From assembly GCA_019614645.1 (NCBI GenBank), contig JABWDB010000007.1:9375501-9439500 (forward strand): 64,000 nt of DNA. The letters run 5' to 3'. Shown piece by piece: positions 37,306-50,379 of this stretch. How positions within the stretch are numbered: position 1 is the first letter of the stretch; each line of letters begins with the position of its first letter. Below the pieces are notes generated by a model. That model had not been told where the DNA came from. It saw only the letters and a program-made list of their open reading frames with translations, and searched no databases. Origin of the DNA: Stratiolaelaps scimitus (lineage: Eukaryota; Arthropoda; Arachnida; Mesostigmata; Laelapidae). The position numbers and the translations under genes are program-made.

Positions 37306-38945
37306 TGTTCAGCGCAGCGAGAAGCAGCAGATGCCGAATATTAGAAGCAGCCGATGGTTCGGATGCTGTGGATTCAATGGCAAACGATGTGGAGCTCAGG
37401 CAAATGATGTTGGTCAGGACCACCCCCGGTTTATCAGCTTTGCTTTCATTGGGCCCCACGATACCTGGCACCACTTTGTCAACACCATCCGCCCACGTCG
37501 ACAACAACAGCAATAGCAACGACGATCACAGGTTGCAGATTTCATTGACGGTAGCTGGCTTTCCGCTCGCGAATGGTTCAACCTACCTTGAGGTAGTGTC
37601 CCGATATCAACACCTTCCTTTGGAAAGCATTACTTACCATCTGGGGTTGTATGCTATGTATACCTCCAACGCTTGAGATTTAAGTTGAGGAGGCTGCATC
37701 AGTTGAGAATTCAAGCGGATTATTCATTACAGCTGGTCGGTAGTGCGAACAAGTAGAAAGAGCAGTGCTACACGGCTGTTGGTTAGTTGATTCTTGACCT
37801 CGCCCCGGGCTCATCGCTCTCAAACATTTCTATGTCCATCATACGGTTGCCTACCAGTTACCGGGTTGCAATTACGGTATTGGCTTGTGAAATCTGGGGC
37901 GCTTGTAAAGTGTTCCTCTCTCATTGGGCGTTGAACGTAAAGGAGACCGATCAAGGTAGATCTTTTCCACTTCGTTAGAGTTTCCACATGTCGCGGATGA
38001 TCCCAATATTTGATCAGCGTTGAAAGCTGCGATTGCATATTGCAGTGATATCATGCCATAACAAAAGAGGTGGTAATAAACCTCCGGTGAACACTAATGC
38101 TCCTGGCGGTGCACAGCTAAATCAATTGGTAGAGGAATGGTCGAAGGATGACGGGTAATAACTTCACCACTAACGACGACCGAGCCAATTGGTTTCATAC
38201 ACACCGCCATGTGATGTCTGCCCGTCGCGAATGATGATGCTGATTATAATAATGAGCACCTTAGGATTGAAGACGTAAACGAGAGGTGAATGATCTAGTC
38301 AAATTTCGACCACACTATAATAATAATAATAATAGTACTAATAATGATACACTGTTGAGTTTATGAAGTCTATCGAGGTTGTGGTGTCTCGTGTCACTAC
38401 AACCGCACCTAGAGAGATATATTAGAGTGATGAAGAAGCAAAGAATTCACAACAGTTGCCAACTAATCACCATCGCTAACGCTGACACATGTACGATGTG
38501 TCAAGCTACACTAATCGATCTGATCAGAGATCGGATCACATGATCCGTTCGAACAGACACGCACGCAAGCACACGGGCGAGGACTGACAGACACCGGGCA
38601 GACGCCAACATTACCCGAGGAACCAATGAGATCAGATGCTACCATTGCGCTGCTGGGCAGTCCGCACATCACAGCTGACTGAAACGACGATCACGAACAG
38701 CAAGCAAACAGGTATCCTCCCTATGCGAATTCGAAATGCTAAAAGCATAGGTTTGTAGTTCACCACGATCGGCGTCACACTGGTCCAACGACCTGAGGAA
38801 CACGGTCTGGCCATAGCTCGGAAAACAACGTCTATGTGTGTGTGTGTGCGTACTTTCTGTGTCAACTCGTCAGCCACTGCATACCATCGCATTATGAACT
38901 GATGACCGCCCGCCTGATAACGATCATCTATCTGGCTGATACCAC

Positions 38946-38948
<3 letters not shown>

Positions 38949-38980
<32 letters not shown>
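38949..38980. repeat. (TA)n microsatellite
   Basis: About 16 TA units. Confidence 0.9.
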
Positions 38981-38985
<5 letters not shown>

Positions 38986-40720
38986 TACGACATCATTTAC
39001 ATGTCGCCATGTCCGACTTGCCCGTCAAGTGATGATTCATGTCCTGTTGTTCATCAATCCAAGGCAGAAATAGTCAATATCATGCCCATGTCGATGATAG
39101 AGATCTATGGAAGTCAACGCAATGCAAGGCGACGCAAGGGGTCCTCAGTCGAGTAGAAAGTATCTTAGCCCCCAGCCGGGCTCGATATATTCGTTGGCTG
39201 AGCGACTTGACTGATTGACTGATTGATGTAGAACAATCAATTCGGCGAACCACTCGACCTGTGTAGGGGTCGCGATAGCCAATCTTCTCCAACAAGAACG
39301 ATAAATATGCCGACGATGCCCAAAATACCAGATGGTGATATAACCAATACCAATAAGTAGGTGACCCTTAGGACGGACGGAGACATCCTGCTGGGGCGCA
39401 CCTCACCTCGGCAGGTAGTCTTCCGATCGCTCTTAAACATACGGACACAAAACGTACACACACACACACACAAACTCATACATTATTACGCTTCCACAGC
39501 GGCGAGTTGTACCACATACAACTGGACGACTACTGTCGGAGAATCGGATCGACAGGGACGACAGTCCGATAAGAACCAAGCAAAATACTCCAACAAGGAT
39601 ACACCGAAACTAACACGAACGTGTCTCCAATCCGACAGACGCAATGCAAACATTAACACGTACGCGCACACACACACAGAGACACACACAGCACGACACA
39701 TATTCATACGAAGGGACCCCGCTCTTCAGCACCCCACCATAACAATATAACAGTCACGAATTGCTAAAATCTCTCCGCCGACACAGAAGACATTAATGAC
39801 CATGATGATGATGGTGGTGGTGGTGGTAATAATAATAATCAAAGCCACACGCGTTGCACAGAGTCCATACAAGAAACACACACTTGCAGATTGACACATC
39901 CAGGCTAAGTTATACACGACGAATGAATATATGTGACGATGTGGCACAGGATGTCAGCGATAGGATTTCCTCTCTCCATTTCGATCGCTTCCCGTCCCGG
40001 CTTCCAGGTGGCCGGGGCGGAAGATTTCAAAGGTAAATGTGATATATATAAATATATATATACATAAATAAGATATATATGTGTAACAACGTCGAGCTAA
40101 CGACGGCAACAACAGCAACAATAATAACAACAACAACAGCAGCAGCAGCGAATACAACAACAACAAGAACTGCAATGCCAGCTACAGCAAGAACAAGAGC
40201 AACAACAATATGTTAGAGTGTTTCAACGGCAAGGCAAGACATGCAGGACACAATGGTATTATTAATATAATATTAATAATAAAAATTATGGGAACTGTGT
40301 ACAACCGAGACAAAAACAACCAACAATAACTACACGACCTTTATGGAGCGAAACATACTGAAACGACGAACAATTTCAAGCTGAAATAAGCAACAATAAT
40401 GATGACATCCGCGTTAAGAAACAAACGCGAGATTTATTTTTGCGTTGTTGTGGAGACGACGATTGACAATAGAGACGGCATAAATCGAGAAGTTACGGGA
40501 CACCTAAATAGAACAACATACAAAATGAGAAATAGACACATCCGAAAAATGATACTGATGATGATTATGAAGACTATGCTGATAAGAAAACAACGGAGAA
40601 AATACATATATATATATACAAAGAGGAATCTATATATACATATGTACTCAAAAATAGATTATTACTATTATTATGCAAGTTATTATTATTATTATTATTA
40701 TTGCTATTAACATTATAACG

Positions 40721-40748
<28 letters not shown>
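40721..40748. repeat. (TA)n microsatellite
   Basis: About 14 TA units, flanked by TTA-rich sequence. Confidence 0.9.
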
Positions 40749-40752
<4 letters not shown>

Positions 40753-41580
40753 GACAAAAGAGACGTCTCTAATTATGATATGAGAAAAATAAAATATTAT
40801 TATTATAATAATTATAACGGTGATTCTTTGGTAATTATTATTATTATTATTAATATGGTGGCGGTGATGATGATGATGATAACGGCATATGATCATACGG
40901 TATGGCCAATTAAGAATATGACAATAATTATAGCATCATGAAGTATTTGTTACCACTATTATTAGTATTATTTTTGTTAGTATTAACACGGTGGTGGCGA
41001 CTAATTCAATAGACGGCAATGACGTCAAAATTGATTAGAGGCCGTACGTTAAAAATGTCGGCAAAAATAAAACACGGCTACTATGATATTGGCAACAAAA
41101 TTGAGAAAATATACAGATGAAATCGAAGGTCTAATCGAAGCCAATCATGCAATAGACCAAAAACGCGAACGTAGCGCCAGTCGAAGTGGAAGGCAAAATC
41201 AGACATATTCAACTACTACTACTACTAATGATGATGATGATGTCGACATAACGCTAATGCTGTCGAAAAATCAAATGATTTACAAATGCTACATCAAACA
41301 CTGCTACAGAATTACCCTATCACTACCATCACTGCAACAACAATAGCTGCAACAACAACAACAAGAACAACAACAACAGCAACAATGACAGCAATCACAG
41401 CTGCCAACACGACTAAACCTACTAAATACTACGTACAGCCTGCAACACGAACACCGAGAACATCTGCAACATAACAGAAACAAACCCCAAATGACATCAA
41501 TTCAATCTAGATGAACTCACGCCACCGATGATAACCCGATGATATATATATATATATACATATATATACACATATACTGT

Positions 41581-41680
41581 AATAAAACAAAGAGCAACTG
41601 GAAGCAACAACAAACAAAAAGCAACTAAAGCAGACATACAAACAGACAGACAGAGAAACCAAATAAAGAATAAATAAATA
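41581..41680 (+). promoter_or_regulatory. Clustered polyadenylation signals
   Basis: AATAAA occurs at 41581-41586, 41662-41667 and 41670-41675, with more A-rich variants around them. T-rich sequence (CTATTTTAAATTGG) follows directly. They lie at the end of the A-biased region and would suit transcription on the + strand. Confidence 0.4.
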
Positions 41681-42724
41681 TAATTTGATCCTATTTTAAA
41701 TTGGGCGTATTTTCTACTTGTAAGTTTTTTGGGAATGTACTGGGTTCGAGCTACGTAAGGAGGGAATTACCCTTGAGCGTCCGGCTGCCTTAAATCAGGT
41801 AATTTTGTTACTTGTGTATAAGAGTAACGCGCCGTATTATATATATATATATATATTTACATTATATATATATATGACTAGGGTAAGTGATCTGGTAAGT
41901 TGCAGATCAGAGATTTTGCCAAAAGAGACTGTTTTCGTTTTGGCCTCTACAATAGTAAATTAATGATATGAAAGATAAAAACGGATCGTTTTGCGGCTAA
42001 GCGATAAAACTGGGGGGAGGCATTGTCGATATATTGATCCAATCAGAAAGAGGATAATAATGTTTGTCATGAAAATTGTGTCGCCCAATGTAGTGCTTGT
42101 TTGGAACACCCTGTGCCCCACCTCAGGAAAGGCTAAGGAAAGTGTTATATTTCGTAACTGCTATTGTATAATATATAGAATATGCTAGCAAAGTGATTCA
42201 CCAAGTAAGTCTCATGTGCGTTTTCACACCAGAGCTGGAGTCCATCACGAAACACTTTGATGACGGTAATGAGTCGGCTAAAATTTGATTCGGTTTTATT
42301 TATAGCTTACGACATTCTTTGTGGACACGTCACCCTAACGTTAGTAATTAGACACCAGTTCCGTGTGTTGTCCATGTGACCTTGAGTGCTGTGACTGCGA
42401 GTAGCAATCTTCCCTACAAACATCTTAATCAATCATATACTCGTTCAATCACAGGGTGCCTAAACAATATGAGCAAGTTTCCACTTGAATAATCTAACCT
42501 GGAAGGCAACTCCTTGGAGGAGTTCGTGCGAGAAGATTACACAGGTGTGTTTGTAAAGGAAGTAGGAACCAGAGAGACCGATAATGCACGCTGCCTTCAA
42601 AGCATCACGAGCCGCAGCACCGATCCGAAATAGAGAGATTTATCGAGGTGGCGGCAGACCTGTCTTGTCGCGGAGTATGTGGCGGCTGTATTTAAGTGAA
42701 ACATAGGTGTTGCGCAAATGTATA

Positions 42725-42744
42725 GATATATATATATATATATA
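42725..42744. repeat. (TA)n microsatellite
   Basis: About 10 TA units, directly at the truncated end of the mariner fragment. Confidence 0.85.
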
Positions 42745-43197
42745 CTCCTGCGAATTTCTTGACTTGCTTACCGGGCAAGGAAACGGTGCGACGGGTGCCA
42801 ATGACATCTTCATTGATTTCATGTGGTATCTTCCTTTTGTTTTCTTCTTTTTGCAACTTTCTTGTCGCATGTAGGCGCGGCACTATACTTGACTGGACCA
42901 CTTCCAGCCGAGCGGCAAGCTCTCGAGTTGACTGGGCCGAATTTTCATACAACAATACGTCGTCGTCTGCCTCTTGTGACAGTCCGCGACGTCCCCTGCA
43001 CTGCAACCACTTTCGGCAGGGTCGAAAATCGTCGCAGACTCTCGTGGCCCTCCGGGACCTTCCTTGAAATTCAAATCGAAATCTCCACTGCTAAACAGCC
43101 GAAACCAGATTCCTCTTCCATTGCACAGAATCCTCGTGGCCTCAGCTGAATTTTTTCGAGCACAAAAATAGTGTAGAAGATAATGTCGGATATGCAC
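42745..43197 (-). pseudogene. Mariner transposase fragment, frameshifted
   Basis: One frame, starting at 43197, reads MHIRHYLLHYF, then NSAEATR and SGDFDLNFKEGPGG, matching the N-terminal helix-turn-helix of mariner transposases. At about 43.0 kb homology moves to another frame: QSTRELAARLEVVQSSI, LHATRKLQKEENKRKIPHEI. That is the second DNA-binding helix-turn-helix and linker. About 15 residues of the first motif look deleted. Homology stops at a (TA)n array, so the catalytic DDD domain is absent. It is a dead remnant. Confidence 0.75.
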
Positions 43198-43644
43198 GAT
43201 TCTAGTCTTCGCATATGTAGCTTAGGAAGCTGCTACTAAGCATCCAGCCAAAATATAAGCATTTGGTCTGCTGCGGAAATTCGAAAAAGCCTGCCGAATT
43301 TGAACCCCATAGAGTTTATTTTAGTAAAAATACACAACGTCAAAGATGGACTAAATTACTTCTCTGTAATCCAATAACAAACATTTTCGAACTATCTAAT
43401 GAAGCTCGTATTACCTAATATCAGATGTATAAGTCTGATAAGGTCAAATTCACTAACGCAATTATACGGGAGGGTGTCTGGAATTAAAGTATTTGGCGAT
43501 AGTCTATGTCCATATGATGTACAATTATATTATATAATTCTCTATCATATCCGAGCTCCTGATTCACCTAACCTTACGGTTCGTATCTATCGTGAAGGTT
43601 AGCTCCCATTCACCTGGGCGCAGTTGTTCCATTTCGGTTTTGCA

Positions 43645-43679
43645 CAGAAATCATGCCCAGAAATCATGCCCAGAAATCG
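43645..43679. repeat. 13-bp short tandem repeat
   Basis: The unit CCAGAAATCATGC is present about 2.7 times. Confidence 0.85.
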
Positions 43680-45139
43680 TTCTCTTCCGGGTCATGATTT
43701 TAGACGAGAAAAGTACTAGTTTACAAAGGAACAAGGTACACATTTTAAGCTGATCATCCTAAACATCGTGGCTGTGCAACTACAACTTACAGGGCACAAT
43801 TGATAGCGTTTAGAACAGAGAGTGCAGAACACGAGATACGTATATACAAAGAAAATCGTTCCATTTCCCCCCAGCTGAAATGAAAGCAGGAGAAGGCACG
43901 CGAGATCTCATAGCTGCTATGATCTCATCAAACCTTGATATTACTAAGAAAACTAATTAATGGTTAGAATAGTAGTGTTAGTGCTACATTTATTAATATT
44001 ACTAATACAGTTAAATAGCTTCTGTAATGCCCTCTTTCACTACTTGACGATTACTTATGATGTCCTGATTTCTACCTTACTACTGATAAGTATCTCAAGC
44101 AACCCAAATGCACTTATTATTGGGAAATGTGACTGCCTTACCTAAGCGAACACACTAATGTCATTACAATACTTGAAACAAGATTAAGCCCGTTGATCAA
44201 AGTTCCAGCACTAGCGTCGGGACCTAGCGCGTTTCCTGAAGTGACGAATATCATCCCCAAAGAGCACTCCACAATCTCAGCTTGCTAGATTCTCTTAGAG
44301 GAACTACACTGAATTCTAAACAGCAGCCTTTAACGCCGAGGGACATTGTGTTGTATACGCTCGCTGGATGAAGCGTATTGAATTTTCTATCAAGAACTCT
44401 ACAGGGGAAAACACAGTGATGATCGACGACGATGTCTCACAACTCCCACCGTTCTCGTAAACCGCCGTTTTGGCCTAAAGGGCGCCATGCCGCGCAATCT
44501 CCTGTTCTCAGCACTCCTGTAAGACCTTCCTGAACAGGAATCCAGGAATCCAGCCGGGGTCCTCCTTTGCGCGCATTATCTCGTCATCTGCGGGATAAAC
44601 CACTTTCAGGCCCAACACGCCGTTTGCATGGCTTTGACAGAAATGTGGCTAACAGTTAACCAGTCTAAAACAGAGGCGAGGTTCGAACTTTAGAGGAGGG
44701 ATTAGAGTAGCGGCTGTCCATAGCCAATTTTTCCTACTCCTCATCCGTAAACCGAATTTAACTTGATATGGCCGTTTAGCCCATAGGTAACAGCAAATGT
44801 TTCCTTCTCGTAGATCGACCAAAATTACGCAGAACTACGTCGTTATCAAAGGACGAAATGGCGCACCCAATCATCTTTGTAAGTTCGATCTTTCCTACTT
44901 GTATATAACATACTGTGTTTAAAGCTTCCAGTCAGGTATCTACGACACATATCTTTGGTACAATAGCAAAAGAGATATTTTCACAAACAAAAAAATTGAG
45001 CGGAAGATTGAAGGCCCATACGTTAGAGCTTGCTGGATATATTAGTTTGGTCAATAAGTATGATGTCGATGGGTAAGTAATCGATCAACTTGAACTGCCC
45101 CAGTTTCGATACGAAAGGTAGAATGCACTTCGAACTTGA

Positions 45140-45706
45140 TGGATCCATTCAGCGTTTGCAGGTTTGTTTACATTTTTGTCGCCGGTCGCCAGTCGAATTT
45201 CACAACGTTTCAAGCATGGTGACCAAAAACGACACTGTCTATATCCTCACTGTCAATCGAGAACCTGCTGCTCAGGTGGGCCAGTCAACTAAGTGACTAG
45301 TCAACTATTGCTCAAACCTGGTGAAATGGTCAACGCAGACCGTTCACACGCAAGACAAGTCAGCAAACTAACCCGAGAATCTGAAATGGCCGTGTCGAGG
45401 CAAAGGGTGGCGAAAAGTGCTATTGTACAATTGAACATGTCGCTTTGGCTATACGGTAACCAATATCTGAGATATTTTTTCGCATCTGGCGAATAGCCCA
45501 GCTCATATAGCTCCATCAAATGATCACCTATTCATATGCCTCAAGCGACGACTGCGGGGAAGCGCTTCAAGACAGAAGCAGAGGTCCGAAATTGGATGGA
45601 TGAAATGCTCCCATTATGAAACTTCCGCCGTGGGATCGGCATGCTGCCTGATCGATGGGCGCGAGTCATAGAAATTGAGCGACACTACGTTATTAATTTC
45701 CATTCA
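45140..45706 (+). pseudogene. Mariner transposase remnant (copy 1 of duplication)
   Basis: Pieces in shifting frames follow the order of a mariner catalytic domain. RLQVCLHFCRRS and VTKNDTVYI sit where the family has VTGDEKW with the first catalytic Asp. LLKPGEMVNADR comes next, then AGKRFKTEAEVRNWMDEML and GMLPDRWARVIEIERHYVIN, the usual C-terminus. Stop codons and frameshifts break it, and the first catalytic Asp motif is degraded. It is non-functional. Confidence 0.7.
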
Positions 45707-46148
45707 TTCCTTCCAAAGATAAAGGAAAAAATGAAAAAAATCATTACTTGTCAACAACTCGTAATTTATTCAACTCCTGTATTACCCGAGAGTATTTGTA
45801 AATTACTCTTTCTGTTTATAGGTAAAGTAAGTTTCACCCGTCGATCTTCTGCTCTATTTTGAAAGCTTAATCATTGTGAAATTGCAGTTCAATAGACCAT
45901 GATTTGAATTGAATTGAATTGAATGGGGTTGAAATGGCGTAAAAATTCTTTTACGCCTTGTATTAAAAACAAAATATTGAGCAAGTGAAAAAATTCAGCG
46001 GCACTCGGTTATGTTCTATAATACTTGCTAATCGCAGCTGACAGCTTGCAATTAGCAACTAGACCATCTCAGATTTTATTCATCGATCGAATTTCACCAT
46101 TTTTGCTCACAATTGAATTGCTTTACCTTTTGGAACAATCAACACATC

Positions 46149-46300
46149 TTAATCAATATAGTGTCCCTCGCTTTCGATAAACCTCGCCCATCTACGAGGT
46201 AGCATGACGAGGTTCGGAGGGTTGGTCCTAAAGGTTGCTTTGGCGGGTCGCCAGAGACACATGTGCAACGTTGCAATAGCCCTTGCGCCGTCCTTTAGCC
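46149..46300 (-). pseudogene. Mariner transposase C-terminal fragment (copy 1 of duplication)
   Basis: The minus strand ends in LVMLPRRWARFIESEGHYID and a stop, the typical mariner C-terminus. It faces the other mariner C-terminus about 440 bp away. Upstream in this frame (RTNPPN and further) similarity fades. Confidence 0.6.
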
Positions 46301-49218
46301 CTCTACCGCCGTTTCCTGCGAATTTTTTGGCTTGGCTTGCTGACTTATGTTGTGTTACGATCTGCGCTGACCGTACTTCATAATACCTTAGCACTTCATG
46401 ATAGAGCACAGAGAGCACCCCCCTTACTATTTTTAGTATTGAGCCTTTTTTCTAGCTACCTAGGTATGTATAACACAACAACGTGTGAATAAATGATAAA
46501 GATATATATATATATTAGAGCACCTTTTTCTCATCCCACTAAACGAACAGCATTACCCATGAGCATGAATTCTAGGTCTAACCAGCTCTTAACTTTAAGG
46601 ATTATCATGGAAATTCCATTTTGCAGCCCTCGTAACCATTTTGTACAGACAAGTGGCATTTGTACACCCTTGGATGGCTTGTAGAAATGCCATAAAACAA
46701 CTATATTTGTATTGTATGATTATTATCATACATCCTCGTCGCGAACATATCGACCTCCTATACACGGGAAACAGCCATGAACCCGAAATATCTCTTGAGT
46801 CTGTCAAAGCTACAAATTTCATAACAAATATGGACGAAATCATTCAGCAGTGGTTGCCCGCGTATGTGACGGCAGTGCCAATTATTATCGGCTGGGAGAC
46901 CATCGTCGAGAGCAGCCGGCTCTGAAAAACAGTCCACTAAGTTTTGCTGGCCTCATTTCTTGCAGTAAAGGTCACGACAACACTGCAGCCACCACGGTAT
47001 CGTATGTGAATTTTTTTATACGCGCCTATAAACAAGAAAACGAAAGGGACCATTATTAGGTGGCCATTAGACGACCAAACAAAAACGCGTGCTCTCTAAT
47101 GACCCACGGCCTTCGCGGCGGCGAAGAACTACGACGATGGCCAGAGTATAAGAGCTGCAAATTAAGTGAGCAGATGAGAACAATTAGACGCAGGTATTCG
47201 CGCAATGAGCGACAGTACATAATACAGCATACAGTCTATCATATTGCACTACGACCTACTAGGAAAATCGATGTAGACAAACTGAAACTCGCTGGGATGT
47301 GCCCGAAACGGCAATCGTCGTTATGTAATAATCATTTCATGTCGTCGAGGACTCGGCTGCCTGCCAGGCACCACTTGCCGACATTGATTCTGTTACCCGC
47401 GATGTTAAAGCCAGGCCAGCAAAATGTGTGTGTGCTACCTGTATTCTTAATATCAGCCAGCAGGTGGGACCATAATATGAATATATGAATCTGTTCGTCG
47501 GAGTACAGGAAAATCGCCTCAGTAGTACCACAACGCATACGGCTCTTATTTAGCCCTTATTGGAATTTGAGTATTACGTTATGAAAGTATTCCTTTGAGG
47601 ATCCTAAGCAACATTGATAAGTATCGTCCATCGAATGGAACGATTTGGTGCCCGTAACTGCAATTGCCTCGTTCGCTTGTTGGCTTCGCCATAAATATAA
47701 ACCATTCGTGCATCTTTCTCAGCACCATCATATGGGGGAATTAGTAGCTGCTCCTCTATTTACACACAATTACGAGTTTCATAGTAACGCTAGAACATTA
47801 GAGGGAGGCTGTTGATGAATTTCCCGACAAAGAGTGCACTCCGTCAATACTGTACCACTCATTGATTTGCTAGTAAGCGGCAAATGATCCGATTGCATCA
47901 TTATGTAATCGCATAAATCATTTGGTTTCCTTTGGTATACCACCTAGGCAGATCCCTATCGAGAGATTTCAACAAACACTATCTATAGTATTTTGTTACG
48001 GTTGCTTGCGTGAGTCTTTCGAATAAAAGAAAAAACATAATTAGTAATAAATAAAAATAATAATTTACTCACATAATTGCTAAATTTACCATCGTGATCT
48101 TTTCAAGGGCTGTTGACAATGACGTTGTATGTATTCGTTTACTCCATGTGTACGCACGGAATGTACGCATGGAATTTATATTGAAGCCATTAACCTATTA
48201 TCGCTAGGTCCGCAATGATGTAATGTGTTTACGATCGCAAAGTCATAACTTCATTTGATTGTTTGAGAAGGTGTCGCGTACCACGAACTCGTGCTGCCCG
48301 TCAAGGGAACGTTCATCGATAGAACCTTTTCATCTAGATAAGCTGTAAAATTCTCTGTCTGTCTCAAATGAATATGGCCGCACCCAACCATCCCATCTCG
48401 CACACTGAAATCCTCTGCCATGGCTCCACCCGTATGGTCATTGCTACACAGAAAGGAGGACAATGACGAAAGTTAAAACGTCCGACACGGGTTCCTTTGA
48501 TCGTGGCAATCTTCTCCACAACTCCCACCGTTCTCGTAAACCGCCGTTTTGGCCTAAAGGGCGCCATGCCGCGCAATCTCCTGTTCTCAGCACTCCTGTA
48601 AGACCTTCCTGAACAGGAATCCAGGAATCCAGCCGGGGTCCTCCTTTGCGCGCATTATCTCGTCATCTGCGGGATAAACCACTTTCAGGCCCAACACGCC
48701 GTTTGCATGGCTTTGACAGAAATGTGGCTAACAGTTAACCAGTCTAAAACAGAGGCGAGGTTCGAACTTTAGAGGAGGGATTAGAGTAGCGGCTGTCCAT
48801 AGCCAATTTTTCCTACTCCTCATCCGTAAACCGAATTTAACTTGATATGGCCGTTTAGCCCATAGGTAACAGCAAATGTTTCCTTCTCGTAGATCGACCA
48901 AAATTACGCAGAACTACGTCGTTATCAAAGGACGAAATGGCGCACCCAATCATCTTTGTAAGTTCGATCTTTCCTACTTGTATATAACATACTGTGTTTA
49001 AAGCTTCCAGTCAGGTATCTACGACACATATCTTTGGTACAATAGCAAAAGAGATATTTTCACAAACAAAAAAATTGAGCGGAAGATTGAAGGCCCATAC
49101 GTTAGAGCTTGCTGGATATATTAGTTTGGTCAATAAGTATGATGTCGATGGGTAAGTAATCGATCAACTTGAACTGCCCCAGTTTCGATACGAAAGGTAG
49201 AATGCACTTCGAACTTGA

Positions 49219-49785
49219 TGGATCCATTCAGCGTTTGCAGGTTTGTTTACATTTTTGTCGCCGGTCGCCAGTCGAATTTCACAACGTTTCAAGCATGGTG
49301 ACCAAAAACGACACTGTCTATATCCTCACTGTCAATCGAGAACCTGCTGCTCAGGTGGGCCAGTCAACTAAGTGACTAGTCAACTATTGCTCAAACCTGG
49401 TGAAATGGTCAACGCAGACCGTTCACACGCAAGACAAGTCAGCAAACTAACCCGAGAATCTGAAATGGCCGTGTCGAGGCAAAGGGTGGCGAAAAGTGCT
49501 ATTGTACAATTGAACATGTCGCTTTGGCTATACGGTAACCAATATCTGAGATATTTTTTCGCATCTGGCGAATAGCCCAGCTCATATAGCTCCATCAAAT
49601 GATCACCTATTCATATGCCTCAAGCGACGACTGCGGGGAAGCGCTTCAAGACAGAAGCAGAGGTCCGAAATTGGATGGATGAAATGCTCCCATTATGAAA
49701 CTTCCGCCGTGGGATCGGCATGCTGCCTGATCGATGGGCGCGAGTCATAGAAATTGAGCGACACTACGTTATTAATTTCCATTCA
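49219..49785 (+). pseudogene. Mariner transposase remnant (copy 2 of duplication)
   Basis: Identical in frame pattern and stops to 45140-45706, shifted by 4079 bp. The inactivating lesions are shared, so they predate the duplication. Confidence 0.7.
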
Positions 49786-50227
49786 TTCCTTCCAAAGATA
49801 AAGGAAAAAATGAAAAAAATCATTACTTGTCAACAACTCGTAATTTATTCAACTCCTGTATTACCCGAGAGTATTTGTAAATTACTCTTTCTGTTTATAG
49901 GTAAAGTAAGTTTCACCCGTCGATCTTCTGCTCTATTTTGAAAGCTTAATCATTGTGAAATTGCAGTTCAATAGACCATGATTTGAATTGAATTGAATTG
50001 AATGGGGTTGAAATGGCGTAAAAATTCTTTTACGCCTTGTATTAAAAACAAAATATTGAGCAAGTGAAAAAATTCAGCGGCACTCGGTTATGTTCTATAA
50101 TACTTGCTAATCGCAGCTGACAGCTTGCAATTAGCAACTAGACCATCTCAGATTTTATTCATCGATCGAATTTCACCATTTTTGCTCACAATTGAATTGC
50201 TTTACCTTTTGGAACAATCAACACATC

Positions 50228-50379
50228 TTAATCAATATAGTGTCCCTCGCTTTCGATAAACCTCGCCCATCTACGAGGTAGCATGACGAGGTTCGGAGGG
50301 TTGGTCCTAAAGGTTGCTTTGGCGGGTCGCCAGAGACACATGTGCAACGTTGCAATAGCCCTTGCGCCGTCCTTTAGCC
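50228..50379 (-). pseudogene. Mariner transposase C-terminal fragment (copy 2 of duplication)
   Basis: Duplicate of 46149-46300 with the same terminal residues and stop. Confidence 0.6.

Larger units (their letters stand above)
38230..41700 (+). other. A-rich, CAA/AAT-rich region, candidate long 3' UTR
   Basis: The + strand is strongly A-biased with many AAC, CAA, AAT and CA runs and long T-poor stretches. No coding region is supported. It also holds (TA)n arrays (38949-38980, 40721-40748) and (CA)n runs (about 39456-39472 and 39668-39690). The bias stops at clustered AATAAA signals near 41581-41680. This resembles the long, simple-sequence-rich 3' UTRs of neural genes. Linking it to PC2, whose stop is about 2.8 kb upstream, is inference. 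Confidence 0.35.
44438..48516. repeat. 4.08-kb tandem duplication, copy 1
   Basis: The segment beginning CACAACTCCCACCG repeats 4079 bp later. Every frame inside recurs at exactly +4079, and I saw no base difference in the lines compared. Homology runs from 44438 to 48514; two bases (TC) separate it from copy 2. It contains two mariner remnants and otherwise no gene that I recognise. Confidence 0.95.
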
